This document shows, piece after piece, positions 55,701-64,000 of a DNA stretch of 64,000 nucleotides. The position numbers were made by a program, and so were the translations under genes. The notes below the pieces were generated by a model. The model searched no databases. It had not been told where the DNA came from and worked only from the letters and a program-made list of their open reading frames with translations. This DNA comes from Clytia hemisphaerica (taxonomy: Eukaryota; Cnidaria; Hydrozoa; Leptothecata; Clytiidae). Numbering within the stretch: position 1 is the first letter of the stretch; every line of letters starts with the position of its first letter. The stretch covers positions 1,025,068 to 1,089,067 of the forward strand of contig CACVBU010000743.1 of the NCBI GenBank assembly GCA_902728285.1, in the 5' to 3' direction.

Positions 55701-58700
55701 ACAAGCTGCTGCAGCTGAAAAAGAAGGTGGTGAAAAAGACGACGTCAATGAAAAGGAAGAGGAGACTGATACAAAGAAACAGACTGTGGACCAACAAAAA
55801 GAAAAATCCACCAAAGATAAAAAGAAACCCAAAGAAGTTGAAAAGGCAAAAGGAAGTCAAAATACAGAAAAAGCTCAGAATGATGAGAAAGAGGTCAAAA
55901 AGAATGAAAAGCCAACTGAGAAATATACCAAACCAAGTGTGACTGATTCTAAGACTGAACTACAAAGAACTATAGTATTGACTGGATTGACTGATAAGGT
56001 TAAGAGAAAAGCATTTCGTGTATTATGTGAAAGTTTTGGTGAAGTTGAGAATATTGTGTTTCCTGTACCTGAGCGAACGCAGGTCACTGCTTTCGTACGT
56101 TTCAAAGATTACAAAGCAACAATTCGAGCACTACAGAAAATCCCAGGGAAGAAGGTCAAGAAATCACATTCTTTATCAGCGGTTTTATTAACGAAAGAAG
56201 GGAAATTCCCTAAAAAGAAGACTCTTGATAAATCACGTTTGATTGTACGTAATTTAAGTTTCAAAGTTGAACTTGATGAACTGAAAGAATGCTTTTCCAA
56301 ATTCGGTAAAGTCCTTGATGTTAATATCCCAACCAAGACTGTCAATAATAAGGAAGTGAAGATTGGTTGTGGTTTTGTACAATTTGAGAATCCTTCTCAA
56401 GGACTGGCTGCGCTTGAAGCTATGAATATGAAAGAAATCAACGGACGTGCTGTCATTGTTGATTGGGCTGTTAAGAAAGATGCTTATGAGAAAGATAAAG
56501 GTAAATTAGGACTATCAATGATATCATTTACCCCTTACGACTCAAACTCAATTGTACTCCCTAGTAGCGCTGGAGGTATGGAATAATGACTATATACCTG
56601 CTTGGTAGTAGTTTTGTCTGGCCTCTTTCTTCTTTTGAGAGACATACTAAAAAGTGATTATTTCAGAATGAAATGTTATCCAACTGGAGCTAACTACAAT
56701 GTTTCAGTCGAAATTTGTTTAAAAGAATGATTGTTCGTTTGGGAATTTTTTTATGGAGTCTCAGGGAGTGTTATAATGCTTTACTGTCCTTATTGCCCTG
56801 TTATTCCGTCCTCAAAAGTGTATAAACTATAATCTACTATATATTGTTCCCATCAATGTACATACCTATATCTATATACCGGGTGCACCAAAAAAAAGTA
56901 TACAACTTTGTCGAGATATTGTGAGCTTCAGGATCTAATTATTTTGTTCATTCTTTTTTTATTGTATAGAGGATGCTCTAACTTGAATTTTGAGCTATTA
57001 TACATTAAATTTGAAAACGTAGTTCGAAAATTATTTTAAAAAAACTGACTTTTTTTTTAATGTCGAAATTTCAAAAAACCATCAAAAACAGCGAGCAAAC
57101 TTTTCTCTTGACACTTACCTTGTTTACACATAAAAATATACCAAAAATGCAACTGTGTTCATCAAAACTCGTCACGGAATTTAAGAATATGGTAAAACAA
57201 GCTATTCCCATGTAAGATAATATTTTTGGAAAAGCTGAAATTTTTTTTTGGAAATCTCCAAGGTTTTGATGTTATGCTATTGTGAGAAAATTTTTGAAAA
57301 AATCATCACCAAAAAAGATCACTATTTCTCGAGTAGTTGTTCAAAGAACTTGGGTCTGTATTGAGTTTGATGGTGTTGGAAATGTTCATGACGTGCAAAT
57401 AAGATGGGCAAACTGTTGGTAAAATATAAGATAAGAGAAAAAAGAATAAAAGAAACAATGAAATTGTTTTTTTGTCATTTTGTCTTATTTATAGCGTGAT
57501 TCCTGTTTTTAATGATTTTTTGAAATTTCGACATGGAAAAAAAGTTAGTTTTTTGGAAATAACTTTCGAACTGCTTTTTCAAATTTAATGTATAATAGCT
57601 CAAAATTCAAGTTAGAGCATCCTCTATACAATAAAAAAGAATGAACAAAAAATTTAAATCCTGAAGCTCACAATATCTCGACAAACCTGTATGCTTTTTT
57701 TGGTGCACCCGGTATATTTCCTGTATTTTCAAATACCAGATTCTAAAGCAATCAATGACGAACCCAAACAAGAAAAAACTGACAAGAAAGGAAAGAAAGT
57801 AAAGGAGGAAGAAATGAGCGAAGATGAAGATGCTGATGATGTTGAAGAGGAGGAAGAGAAAGGTTCGAATTGTTCAATTTTTTACCCATAATGCCATGAT
57901 AAAGACACAGTTGCACCCTCAATCTTGGGACAATACATCGATCATTATTGTATTAGTATTGCCCTAAATAGTAGAGGCTGAAGGAAATGGTTAAACGCCT
58001 GAAGTGAAAAACCAAAGGGTTTGAAGTTAACTCGAAAGAGCACAAGGAAATCCCAAGGAGTTTATTGCATACTTATCAATAAAATGTCTACCTTTGGCTT
58101 AAACTCTTTATATCGCCAAGATTATGAGATTCTCCATTGATTCTCTAATAATTTTTGCATGCTCGTAATGATAATTTCATAATGATTTAGTTTGAAGAAT
58201 AATCCTTCTTCCTATATATTTTAGATGAAGAGGACGCCGAAGACCTTTCAGATGAAGAAGCTGACGATGATGAGTTATCTGTTGATGAAGAAGTTGAAGA
58301 AGAAGAAGCGAGTGAAAATGAAGATTCAGGTGTCGAAAAAGATGAACCAATGAGCGGTAAGTATCTGCTTGTCTACAATCATGGATGTAGTCATGTTGGC
58401 TTCATCAATGATTTTAAGACCATGTTCGCACCTGGCGGTTCCGTTTCACTACGAAAGGAAATGAAGCCATTCTATTGGTTACATTCATGTGTTGCGCCAC
58501 TTCTAAGCAATAGAATGGCTTCATTCCGTTTCAGAGCGTCACCTGCCGTCACGTGCAAACATGGTCTAAGTTTCTCTTTACATTTACATTTTCATTTTAT
58601 CCTCCTGAACCATACAGGAAAATCTTCGACTATGTTTATTGAGACCTGTTGAGACATCAATGAATTACTTTGCCTGTGGAAGCTCAAGTTTTTCAAGAAA

Positions 58701-60879
58701 AATTTAGCTTTCTGGCTGTAGATATTTTGGATTTTCCAGAGCTATGAAAAAGTTGGTACGTCTTTCCATGATGGATATCTGTGCAAAGTCTCAAAGCTCT
58801 GAATTGTATTGGTCATCTTTAGTGCGATGCTAATTTTCTTTCTGTTTTTTGTTTTCTTAGAAGACGAAGAAGGATCAGACATTGATGAAGAAGACGAACT
58901 TGAAGAGATGAGTGAAGATGAAGGCGAAGAGGAGAGTGACGAAGATGATGAAGAAGATGAAGCGAAACAAGCACGAATCAAAGAAAAAATGAGAGACGCG
59001 AAAGAAGGTATACTTTCATATTTCCATCGTGGAAATGACTTCTTACAAAAATAAATAAGAAATTGGAAGAATTAAAATTAAGAATTAGAATTAAATTTCG
59101 TGGAACTAATTTTCCCGGTAGACACCCAAAAACCCGAAAATGAGTTCCCTTAAGGTAAGTTCAACCGTGTACGTTGGGTTTGTACTTTTGTAATTTTGAA
59201 ACTGATTTATATATTCTTCTGCCCTTAGGCAAGACCGTCTTCATCCGAAACATGTCTTACAATACTGATGATGAAGGTTTGATGGAAGAATTCGAGAAAT
59301 TTGGCGAGATTGATTACTGTAAAATTGTGATGGATCGTGAAACTGGTCATAGCAAAGGATGCGCTTTCCTCAAATTCAAAGAGAAAGACGCCGCAGACGA
59401 ATGCATTAAAGAGATGGAAAAATTGCAAGATCAGCAGAAAAATCTAGTCGTAGACGGCCGATCTATTGTTGTTTCTAAGGCTGTCACTAAAGGCAAGATG
59501 GGAGAGTTGGAGCGACAGAAAGCTGCAGAAAAACAGGAGACGGACAAGAGAAATTTGTACTTGGCTTATGAAGGCGTGATTACGAGAAAAACGCCGGGTG
59601 CGGAGGACCTACCTGAAGCTTATATGAAGTTGAGAGAGAAGACATTGGCTGAAAAGAAAAAGAAACTGACCAACCCACAATACTTCATCTCGCGTACCAG
59701 GTAAGAAATGACACTTTTATCTTTTGCTCGAAATTATTGTTTTTACAATCATACATACCCCGTGATAAAAATTTAGAATTCTCAGTGCCATTCTTAATGC
59801 CTTATAAACCTTACTCCATACAACTCGAAGTTTCCTTTACTCGAAAATTTGTGTCCCCGTGCGTGTTTGAGTGTTTGAGACTCCATTGTACTCAGAATTG
59901 TGAAAACCATTGTAGAGTGCCTGTTAACTGAGAGAAGTCGCCGTATTATCTTGTTATTTTTGCTTTCAGACTTTGTGTACGAAACATCCCGCTAAACCTA
60001 AGCAGCGACGAACTGAAAACGGAGCTGAAGAAGTTCTCTGAACTCAAAGAGATGAAGATATTCGATGCGAAAATCATGCGTAGTAAAGACCGAAAAGACG
60101 GCCAAGGAGCTTTCCGATCGATGGGTTACGGCTTTTTAGATATCGACACGCACGAGAACGCTTTGAAGCTGTTACGAGCTGTTAACAATAATCCAGATAT
60201 TTTCGGTGAAAACCGTCGTCCGATCGTTGAATTTTCAGTTGAAAACACGAAAGCGTTGAAGATTCTCGATTTGAAAAAACAGAAACTAGAACAAATGAAA
60301 GCTGAGAAGGAGAACAATGAAACTGATGGCATGTCAGAGGAACAAAAGAAAGACTTTGATCTTGAGAAGCATCGCGAATACAAATCCAAAGCTACCGATA
60401 AACGACAGAAAAGAAAACTTCGCTATCAAAGACGTCGAAAAGAGAAACAACGTCTTCGAACAGAGGCTGAAACAAATGGTCAAACGCCTGAAGGGAAAAC
60501 ACAAAAGGTTGAAAGTAAACCCCAAAATTCGCAAGGAAATCGTAATGAAGCGTCAACCAAAAAGTCTAAAAAGAGTAAACCTGAAGGCGGTAAAGCAAAG
60601 AAGCAAATCGAAGATTCTCAACCTGAGGCCAAACAACAGAAAACTCAAGAAGAAACTCCCCGAAAACGTAAGAAAACCAAGGAAAACGAAAGTGCCGTAA
60701 ACATAGAAGAAAATAGTGGCGAAAACGCCACAAAGAGAAGTCGTAAATCGAACACTCTATCCAAACAAAAAGAAGAAAGCAAATTTAATGACTTGGTTGA
60801 ACGACATAAGAATAAACTGAACAATGTACTCTCCGGTAAAAGTGAGCAGAAAAAGTCTGGAGATCGTTGGTTTGAGTAG
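46761..60879 (+). CDS. RBM28: RNA-binding protein 28 / Nop4-like nucleolar ribosome assembly factor
   Basis: Eight exons: 46761-46911, 54666-54818, 55700-56500, 57740-57862, 58225-58356, 58861-59007, 59229-59700 and 59970-60879; they join to 962 residues (human RBM28 has 759). RRM 1 spans exons 1-2 (TIFVRNLPF, CRGFGYVQF). Exon 3 has a Lys/Glu-rich linker, a degenerate RRM near 191-268 (TIVLTGLT ... VTAFVRF), then a canonical RRM near 280-363 (RLIVRNLSF, IGCGFVQF, MNMKEINGRAVIVDWAV, very like human RRM 2). Exons 4-6 are an Asp/Glu-rich stretch. RRM near 503-590 (TVFIRNMSY, KGCAFLKF) is followed by RNLYLAYEGVI and FISRTRLCVRNIP, which opens the last RRM (MGYGFLDI, NNNPDIFG, RRPIVEFSVE). The Lys-rich tail ends with FNDLVERHKNKL and WFE, like the human C-terminus. 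The family acts in the nucleolus in 60S subunit maturation. Exon 4 has a weak donor (AG|GTTCGA). Confidence 0.93.
47333..47921. mobile_element. hAT-like non-autonomous element with perfect 8-bp target duplication
   Basis: The ends ACGACCCTGCCTATGCCCCG / GACAGTCCGGGG are repeated in reverse at the right end; ACTTCAAT flanks both sides (47325-47332, 47922-47929). Eight-base duplications are the mark of hAT transposases. There is no transposase in its 589 bp. GC-rich compared with its surroundings. Confidence 0.85.
48637..49168. mobile_element. non-autonomous element with CAGGGTTCGAATTATA ends
   Basis: CAGGGTTCGAATTATA at the left and TATAATTCGAACCCTG at the right, plus GCTTCGC / GCGAAGC inside. 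TATTA is on both sides (48632-48636, 49169-49173). CAGGG ends are usual for hAT elements. The interior is a 60-70-bp tandem repeat (AAAGCAATAGATAAACGAAT, AATAAAGTAGCGA), which creates meaningless Leu/Tyr-rich frames. Confidence 0.7.
49174..50189. repeat. large foldback, about 350-bp arms
   Basis: Arms 49174-49524 and 49837-50189 match through CACAAGTG...TACGCG, CCTCTAAATT, CCCACGCTGATAACTATCAA, TTTCAATCAGCTATTGCAG and CCAAACCAACCTAAAGTCAG. The loop is about 310 bp. In RBM28 intron 1. Confidence 0.8.
50191..50656. repeat. MITE with AAGGCAAGGGGAATTTGATG ends
   Basis: TAGGCAAGGGGAATTTGATG then GTTTACCGTC at the left; GACGGTAAAC then ATCAAATTCCCCTTGCCTTA at the right. Confidence 0.75.
51174..53437. 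repeat. TIR element with a nested repeat
   Basis: ACAGGGTGATTCAGAAAAAA then CACGCCCCTAGA mirrors TCTAGGGGTGCTG and AATCACCCTGT at the right. The element at 51266-52398 sits inside it. Confidence 0.65.
51266..52398. repeat. GGACCTACC-end element (family of 37540-38540, reversed)
   Basis: The ends TGGACCTACCCCGG and CAGGTAGGTCCA are inverted. GTCCGTTCG, GGTTTTTTGGACTTTGTG and TGATTTTTTGNATGAAAGTA match the family at 37.5 kb in reverse. The block from about 51360 to 51780 is repeated at about 51895 to 52290 (ATGGCTCAAG(C/T)AGATTTT, AAGCATACATCAATGTTCTT). Confidence 0.7.
52399..53989. other. RBM28 intron 1, no further feature recognised
   Basis: Apart from the right end of the element at 51174-53437 I see no gene, RNA or clear repeat here. 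GGCGCACCCGGTATTTTC at 53197-53214 resembles the end of the foldback at 56875. Confidence 0.35.
53990..54320 (+). repeat. half copy of the foldback at 15638-15984
   Basis: AACAGGTCTCTCTTTTCTCA, AGCTAAAATTTTCATTAA, GAGACCGTCATATTT and GTGTCCGAAAAAAATTGG, then GATTCCCCTACCCCTTA and GTACTTTGACTAAAAAAAAC, match one arm and the right flank of that element. Shows that the repeated unit extends beyond the palindrome. Confidence 0.65.
54970..55197 (+). repeat. 19-bp minisatellite, 12 units, forward array
   Basis: Unit GAAGTGCTAAGTCGACTTA with variants (TCAACTT, GATAAGT, first bases CG/GT/GG). Each unit contains the palindrome TAAGTCGACTTA. In RBM28 intron 2. Confidence 0.95.
55375..55645 (-). repeat. 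19-bp minisatellite, inverted array
   Basis: The same unit in reverse complement (CACTTCTAAGTCGACTTAG-like, with TAGTACTTCTAAGTTGACT variants), separated from the forward array by about 180 bp that itself has no repeat. Confidence 0.9.
56875..57716. repeat. foldback MITE, 842 bp, next to RBM28 exon 4
   Basis: TATACCGGGTGCACCAAAAA at the left, TTTTTGGTGCACCCGGTATA at the right. Arms of about 170 bp continue (GAGATATTGTGAGCTTCAGG, AGAGGATGCTCTAACTTGAA). TA ends fit a mariner-type target. It ends 23 bp before the exon 4 splice acceptor. Confidence 0.85.
58418..58566. repeat. MITE in RBM28 intron 5
   Basis: GACCATGTTCGCACCTGGCG mirrors CACGTGCAAACATGGTC; further in, GAAATGAAGCCATTCTATTG pairs with CAATAGAATGGCTTCATT. 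Confidence 0.75.
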
Positions 60880-61048
60880 ATGATGCTCTTTCGATTTTGA
60901 AATAGATTATTTTGGTTCTTTATCCAATATTTGTTATAGCAGATTTATTTTGCCGACATGAAAATCAAACTTAGCATCGACAATACTTTTTACAATCTCT
61001 TTTATAGTTTAATAAGTTTTAACAAATCTAAAAAAATTTCAGTCCCAA

Positions 61049-61054
61049 AATAAA
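61049..61054 (+). terminator. candidate polyadenylation signal AATAAA of RBM28
   Basis: The first perfect AATAAA after the stop at 60877-60879, 170 bases downstream, followed by T-rich sequence. Confidence 0.45.
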
Positions 61055-62340
61055 CTATTTTAGGCATTTCTTTCATGATGTCAAAAAGGTTCATAAGTGT
61101 TTTTTATTAGATTTTTTTTTTAGTTTTAGCCAAGAAATTATATTTTTAAACTCGGAGTAGGAATATCGATGAAACAGATTTTTTCTAACAGATTCTTCTG
61201 GATTCTTTCACCCTAGCCTAAGGTAGCGCTGCATGCATCCATTCTGATATGTTTGAATATAGGGAATCGCATTGTGTTTAAAATTCCCGTCCGACAGCTA
61301 GTCGGAATTGCAGACCTTTATAGATATACTTTCTATAAGAAACTTCTTTTGCTAGAGGATGAGCAGAAGCCTAAGTAAAGATACAAAGCGTAACATTCAC
61401 TCAGACTGTTAAAAACACAAAGAGTGGGGTAACTCCCGGACTGAAATTTTATACACAGCGTTGCGCATATCCTATATAAAAATCAATTTCGGGAATACGC
61501 TCCGCAGCCTTTGGAAGATTTAACGAAAGCGGCGCAGTGAAAAGAAAAGAGTTTTAATGACACGTATGGTGTCGTGCATGACAAGCCTTTAGATTATGGT
61601 AGAGGCGGGGAATACCAATTTAGATGTGTAATTTATACCTACAATTTTAAATTTACTACGATTGTGAAGTTGTATACCGAAAAAGATGAGCAGGCAAAAT
61701 TTTATTACAGACTATTCAATTCATATTGCGCAAGTTCACTAGAATAGTGGAGGACATTTTTGTGTTAAAACTTTTTTTTAATCTAAGCAACCAGGTAGCA
61801 AAATGATTCTCAAAAGAAAAGAGCTTCAGTCAAGATTTTCAATTTTTCCAAAGTGAACTGTAAGAGTCGAGATGAGAGTAAGATTAAAGTGATTGATGGC
61901 ACCAGAGAATACGCTGTTGTTGTTGGCTGATGTCATACCACTTCGTCTTGAGCGCTTTCAGAAATCATAAAAAGCGAAAATGCCCTTGTTCAAAAGCGTA
62001 GCAGGGGTGCTCTTCTTGAAAATAGCTAATTTATATTGAGACGGAAAAATCGTCTGAGACGAGTAGTTTGTAAAATGTGGATCTGTGGAGGAGATCCTAT
62101 TTATTGAAACTTGAACGGAAAGTACACTATCCATAATGCTCATTTTCTAAATTGCTTGTTTCAGTATAATAAATATATGAAAGAAACGGCTATATTACCG
62201 TGTGTATCACAGCTCGAATAAATATCGAAAAAACCCTACCTTGTACCAGAGGTTAACAATTTCTCTGAAGAAAACTTCGCCAAAACTTATGAAAATGTTA
62301 TCATACATAACTCGTTTTTTCATAGCTCAAGAAAATAACT
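61055..62340. other. no supported gene; one dispersed repeat at 61408-61510
   Basis: CACAAAGAGTGGGGTAACTC and GAAATTTTATACACAGCG match the repeat in astacin intron 6 (34070-34180). The rest is unassigned. Confidence 0.4.
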
Positions 62341-62344
62341 CGAC

Positions 62345-62430
62345 CTCAATTTTCCGCCGGCCGGATAAAATTTCCACCGGCCAGACGACTATTCCACCGA
62401 CCGAGGAACTATTTCGACGGCCGAATTTCC
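62345..62430. repeat. short tandem repeat, CCGGCC-type
   Basis: Four units of about 24-25 bases: TTCCGCCGGCCGGATAAAAT, TTCCACCGGCCAGACGACTA, TTCCACCGACCGAGGAACTA and TTCGACGGCCGAA. Confidence 0.6.
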
Positions 62431-63258
62431 GGTGCATTCTGACCCTGACCCCCCCCCCCATAATACCATAGTGACTATATAATACAGACTAACTTTTCTA
62501 AAGACGCTGGGTCGGGAAATTTTAATCAGGGGCATTTTCTAGACTAGTAGTTAGCAATTCTGCATCCAGTCTAGAGCTCAGTGGACGGAACGAGGGGAAG
62601 AAAGGTCCTATTCCGAAGAGTAAAAAGATGATGTAATATTTGAAATGAAAGCACCCGATTGGCCCAAAGTTTATCAAATCGAAAGTGAAACAATATGCCG
62701 CGAAGCTCACACAAAATGGCGGACGGATGTGCCTGGCAGTAAGGAATTTGGCTGCTGTGAGAAGGGTTCTTGTAGGGAGGCTCCTGTTGTGGACTGACTT
62801 CTTTATTTTGGATAATGGCTTGGTGGCGGGATGATTCCTTTTTATGCTTCGTGCACTATTGTCTTTTTGATTTACTTTTATTGGAGTAAAAGATTAAATT
62901 GCAGTGAGGAAACTCTCCCAAGCCAAGGCGCAAGGGCAGGCAGCACGCATGGGGAGGGAGGACGGGGGGAGGCTGGCAGCAGCCTACCTTCTGCTGAATG
63001 CCGCAGCCCAGCCAGTCAGCCCCAATACCAATACACAATTTTTTTTAAACGCTGTGCTAGAAAGTTCGTTCAGTGTACTAAAGTTTCATGCATTGGATCT
63101 AATAAATTGGAGAAATGTCTCTAATTAAACGCTAGGACTAAGGGCAGGACAGTCTCCATTGGTATCCTCCCTTCTGTTAATGCATTTTTTAACTTCAGCT
63201 ATTCAGCTACTTTATTATGGAATGGTTTTTTAGGTGGAATGATTTTGGGGTCTCCAAA
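62431..63258. other. no supported gene; a G-rich patch near 62940-62985
   Basis: GGCAGGCAGCACGCATGGGG, then AGGGAGGACGGGGGGAGG, is clearly GC-richer than its surroundings. No coding or RNA feature recognised. Confidence 0.35.
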
Positions 63259-63506
63259 CCAGACGGTACTAATCAATAAATTCGATTATCGAAGTAATTG
63301 AACGACCACTTATCAATTAGCAATCAAATTTCGAGCACCAAAATTTCAACAAAATTGTGAGTTTTCGATCACTTTCTTAACCTTAACTGGTGGGAAAAAG
63401 GGCATAATTTGGAGTTGAGTGAGTATTCGATCACAGATAAAATCGATACATAGGTGGTCACTGACCACCTTCGATTACAACCGAACGTTTGATTAGTACC
63501 GTCTGG
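63259..63506. repeat. MITE with CCAGACGGTACTAATCAA ends
   Basis: CCAGACGGTACTAATCAA at the left mirrors TTGATTAGTACCGTCTGG at the right; TTCGATTATCGAAGTAATTG and CGAACGTTTG / CTTCGATTACAACCG extend the pairing. Confidence 0.8.
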
Positions 63507-63760
63507 TCCAAGCAGAACAGAAGGACTTTTGTTAGGAGACTTTTAGAGGTGTGTGATCAATCTTCTAGTTAATAATTTAACAATAGCCATTTAGCTACAT
63601 CTAGCCACTATAAAAACAACAATTACACAACAATAACAGTATCCTTTGGTCACGGTTCAAACAGGCTCAAAACCATATGTTTTCTCTTGCAAAAAAAGAA
63701 GCACTTCAATGTTAGCATAGCAAAAAAACGGGAACCATGATGAAACCGCCATAGCACCGG

Positions 63761-63945
63761 GCAATCTAATCTCAATCGAATGCAATTTAATCTCAATGGT
63801 ACGCAATTGAATATCAATCGAATCTGGAAATTGCGGTAATATTCAATTGAGATTTGATTGCATTCGACAATCGAATTTCAATCCGATTGCATGCGCTTTG
63901 GTTCAACTGGTTCGAACGCGGTTTCGTTTGATTGAGATTGTCTGG
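63761..63945. repeat. MITE-like element with CAATCTCAATCGAATGC words
   Basis: GCAATCTAATCTCAATCGAA and, at the other end in reverse, CAATCTCAATCAA. The interior repeats ATTGAGATTTGATTGCATTC and AATCTCAATGGTACGCAATT in both directions. Confidence 0.45.
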
Positions 63946-64000
63946 ATATGGGTTGGTCTGGCGCGATCAGTAATAGGCAAGATACCTCACTGTTTTTTTT

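Noticed and set aside
62940..62985. Four-tract G-quadruplex in the G-rich patch
   Set aside because: Only three separate runs of three or more G are present unless the longest run is split, so the call is not supported.

Overview
The window looks like AT-rich, intron-rich nuclear DNA of an animal, most likely a cnidarian (possibly a hydrozoan). The reasons are the gene content (an astacin protease with two C-terminal ShKT domains, a P-type trefoil membrane protein, a tandem family of two-pore potassium channels), canonical GT-AG introns, one-copy ribosomal genes, and a very high load of short inverted-repeat DNA elements (MITEs and foldbacks). The species cannot be fixed from the sequence alone.

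Layout. 1-3 kb: repeats (a tRNA-derived SINE and several MITEs). 3.0-7.6 kb, plus strand: the 3' part of a gene for a single-pass membrane protein with a DSL/EGF-like half module, a trefoil domain, a long Ser/Thr-rich stalk, a membrane helix and a short tail. 7.7-12 kb: repeats only, including two foldbacks and a perfect 29-bp-arm hairpin. 12.1-28.2 kb, plus strand: five tandem two-exon K2P potassium channel genes, each with its one intron inside the GYG codons of the first selectivity filter; the intergenic spaces and introns are filled with MITEs. 30.0-35.6 kb, plus strand: a nine-exon astacin-ShKT-ShKT secreted metalloprotease. 36.6-38.5 kb: a pogo-like MITE and a tandem repeat. 38.7-46.4 kb, minus strand: RPL13, two coding exons split by a 6.9-kb intron that carries five tandem copies of a box C/D snoRNA on the sense strand. 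46.8-60.9 kb, plus strand: RBM28 (Nop4-like), eight coding exons, starting head-to-head with RPL13. 61-64 kb: repeats and no gene that I can support.

Functional links. RPL13 (large ribosomal subunit), its intronic C/D snoRNAs (guide element complementary to a conserved 18S rRNA stretch) and RBM28 (nucleolar pre-60S assembly factor) form a compact ribosome-biogenesis neighbourhood with a probable shared bidirectional promoter. The K2P genes are a local expansion of one ancestral gene; copies 3 and 4 are almost identical through most of exon 1, which points to recent duplication or gene conversion. The astacin and trefoil genes encode extracellular proteins and have no evident link to their neighbours.

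All spliced models below were built by hand from splice sites, reading phase and family motifs; every junction keeps frame. Transcript ends and 5' UTRs are not determined. The repeat list is what can be recognised by eye and is surely incomplete.
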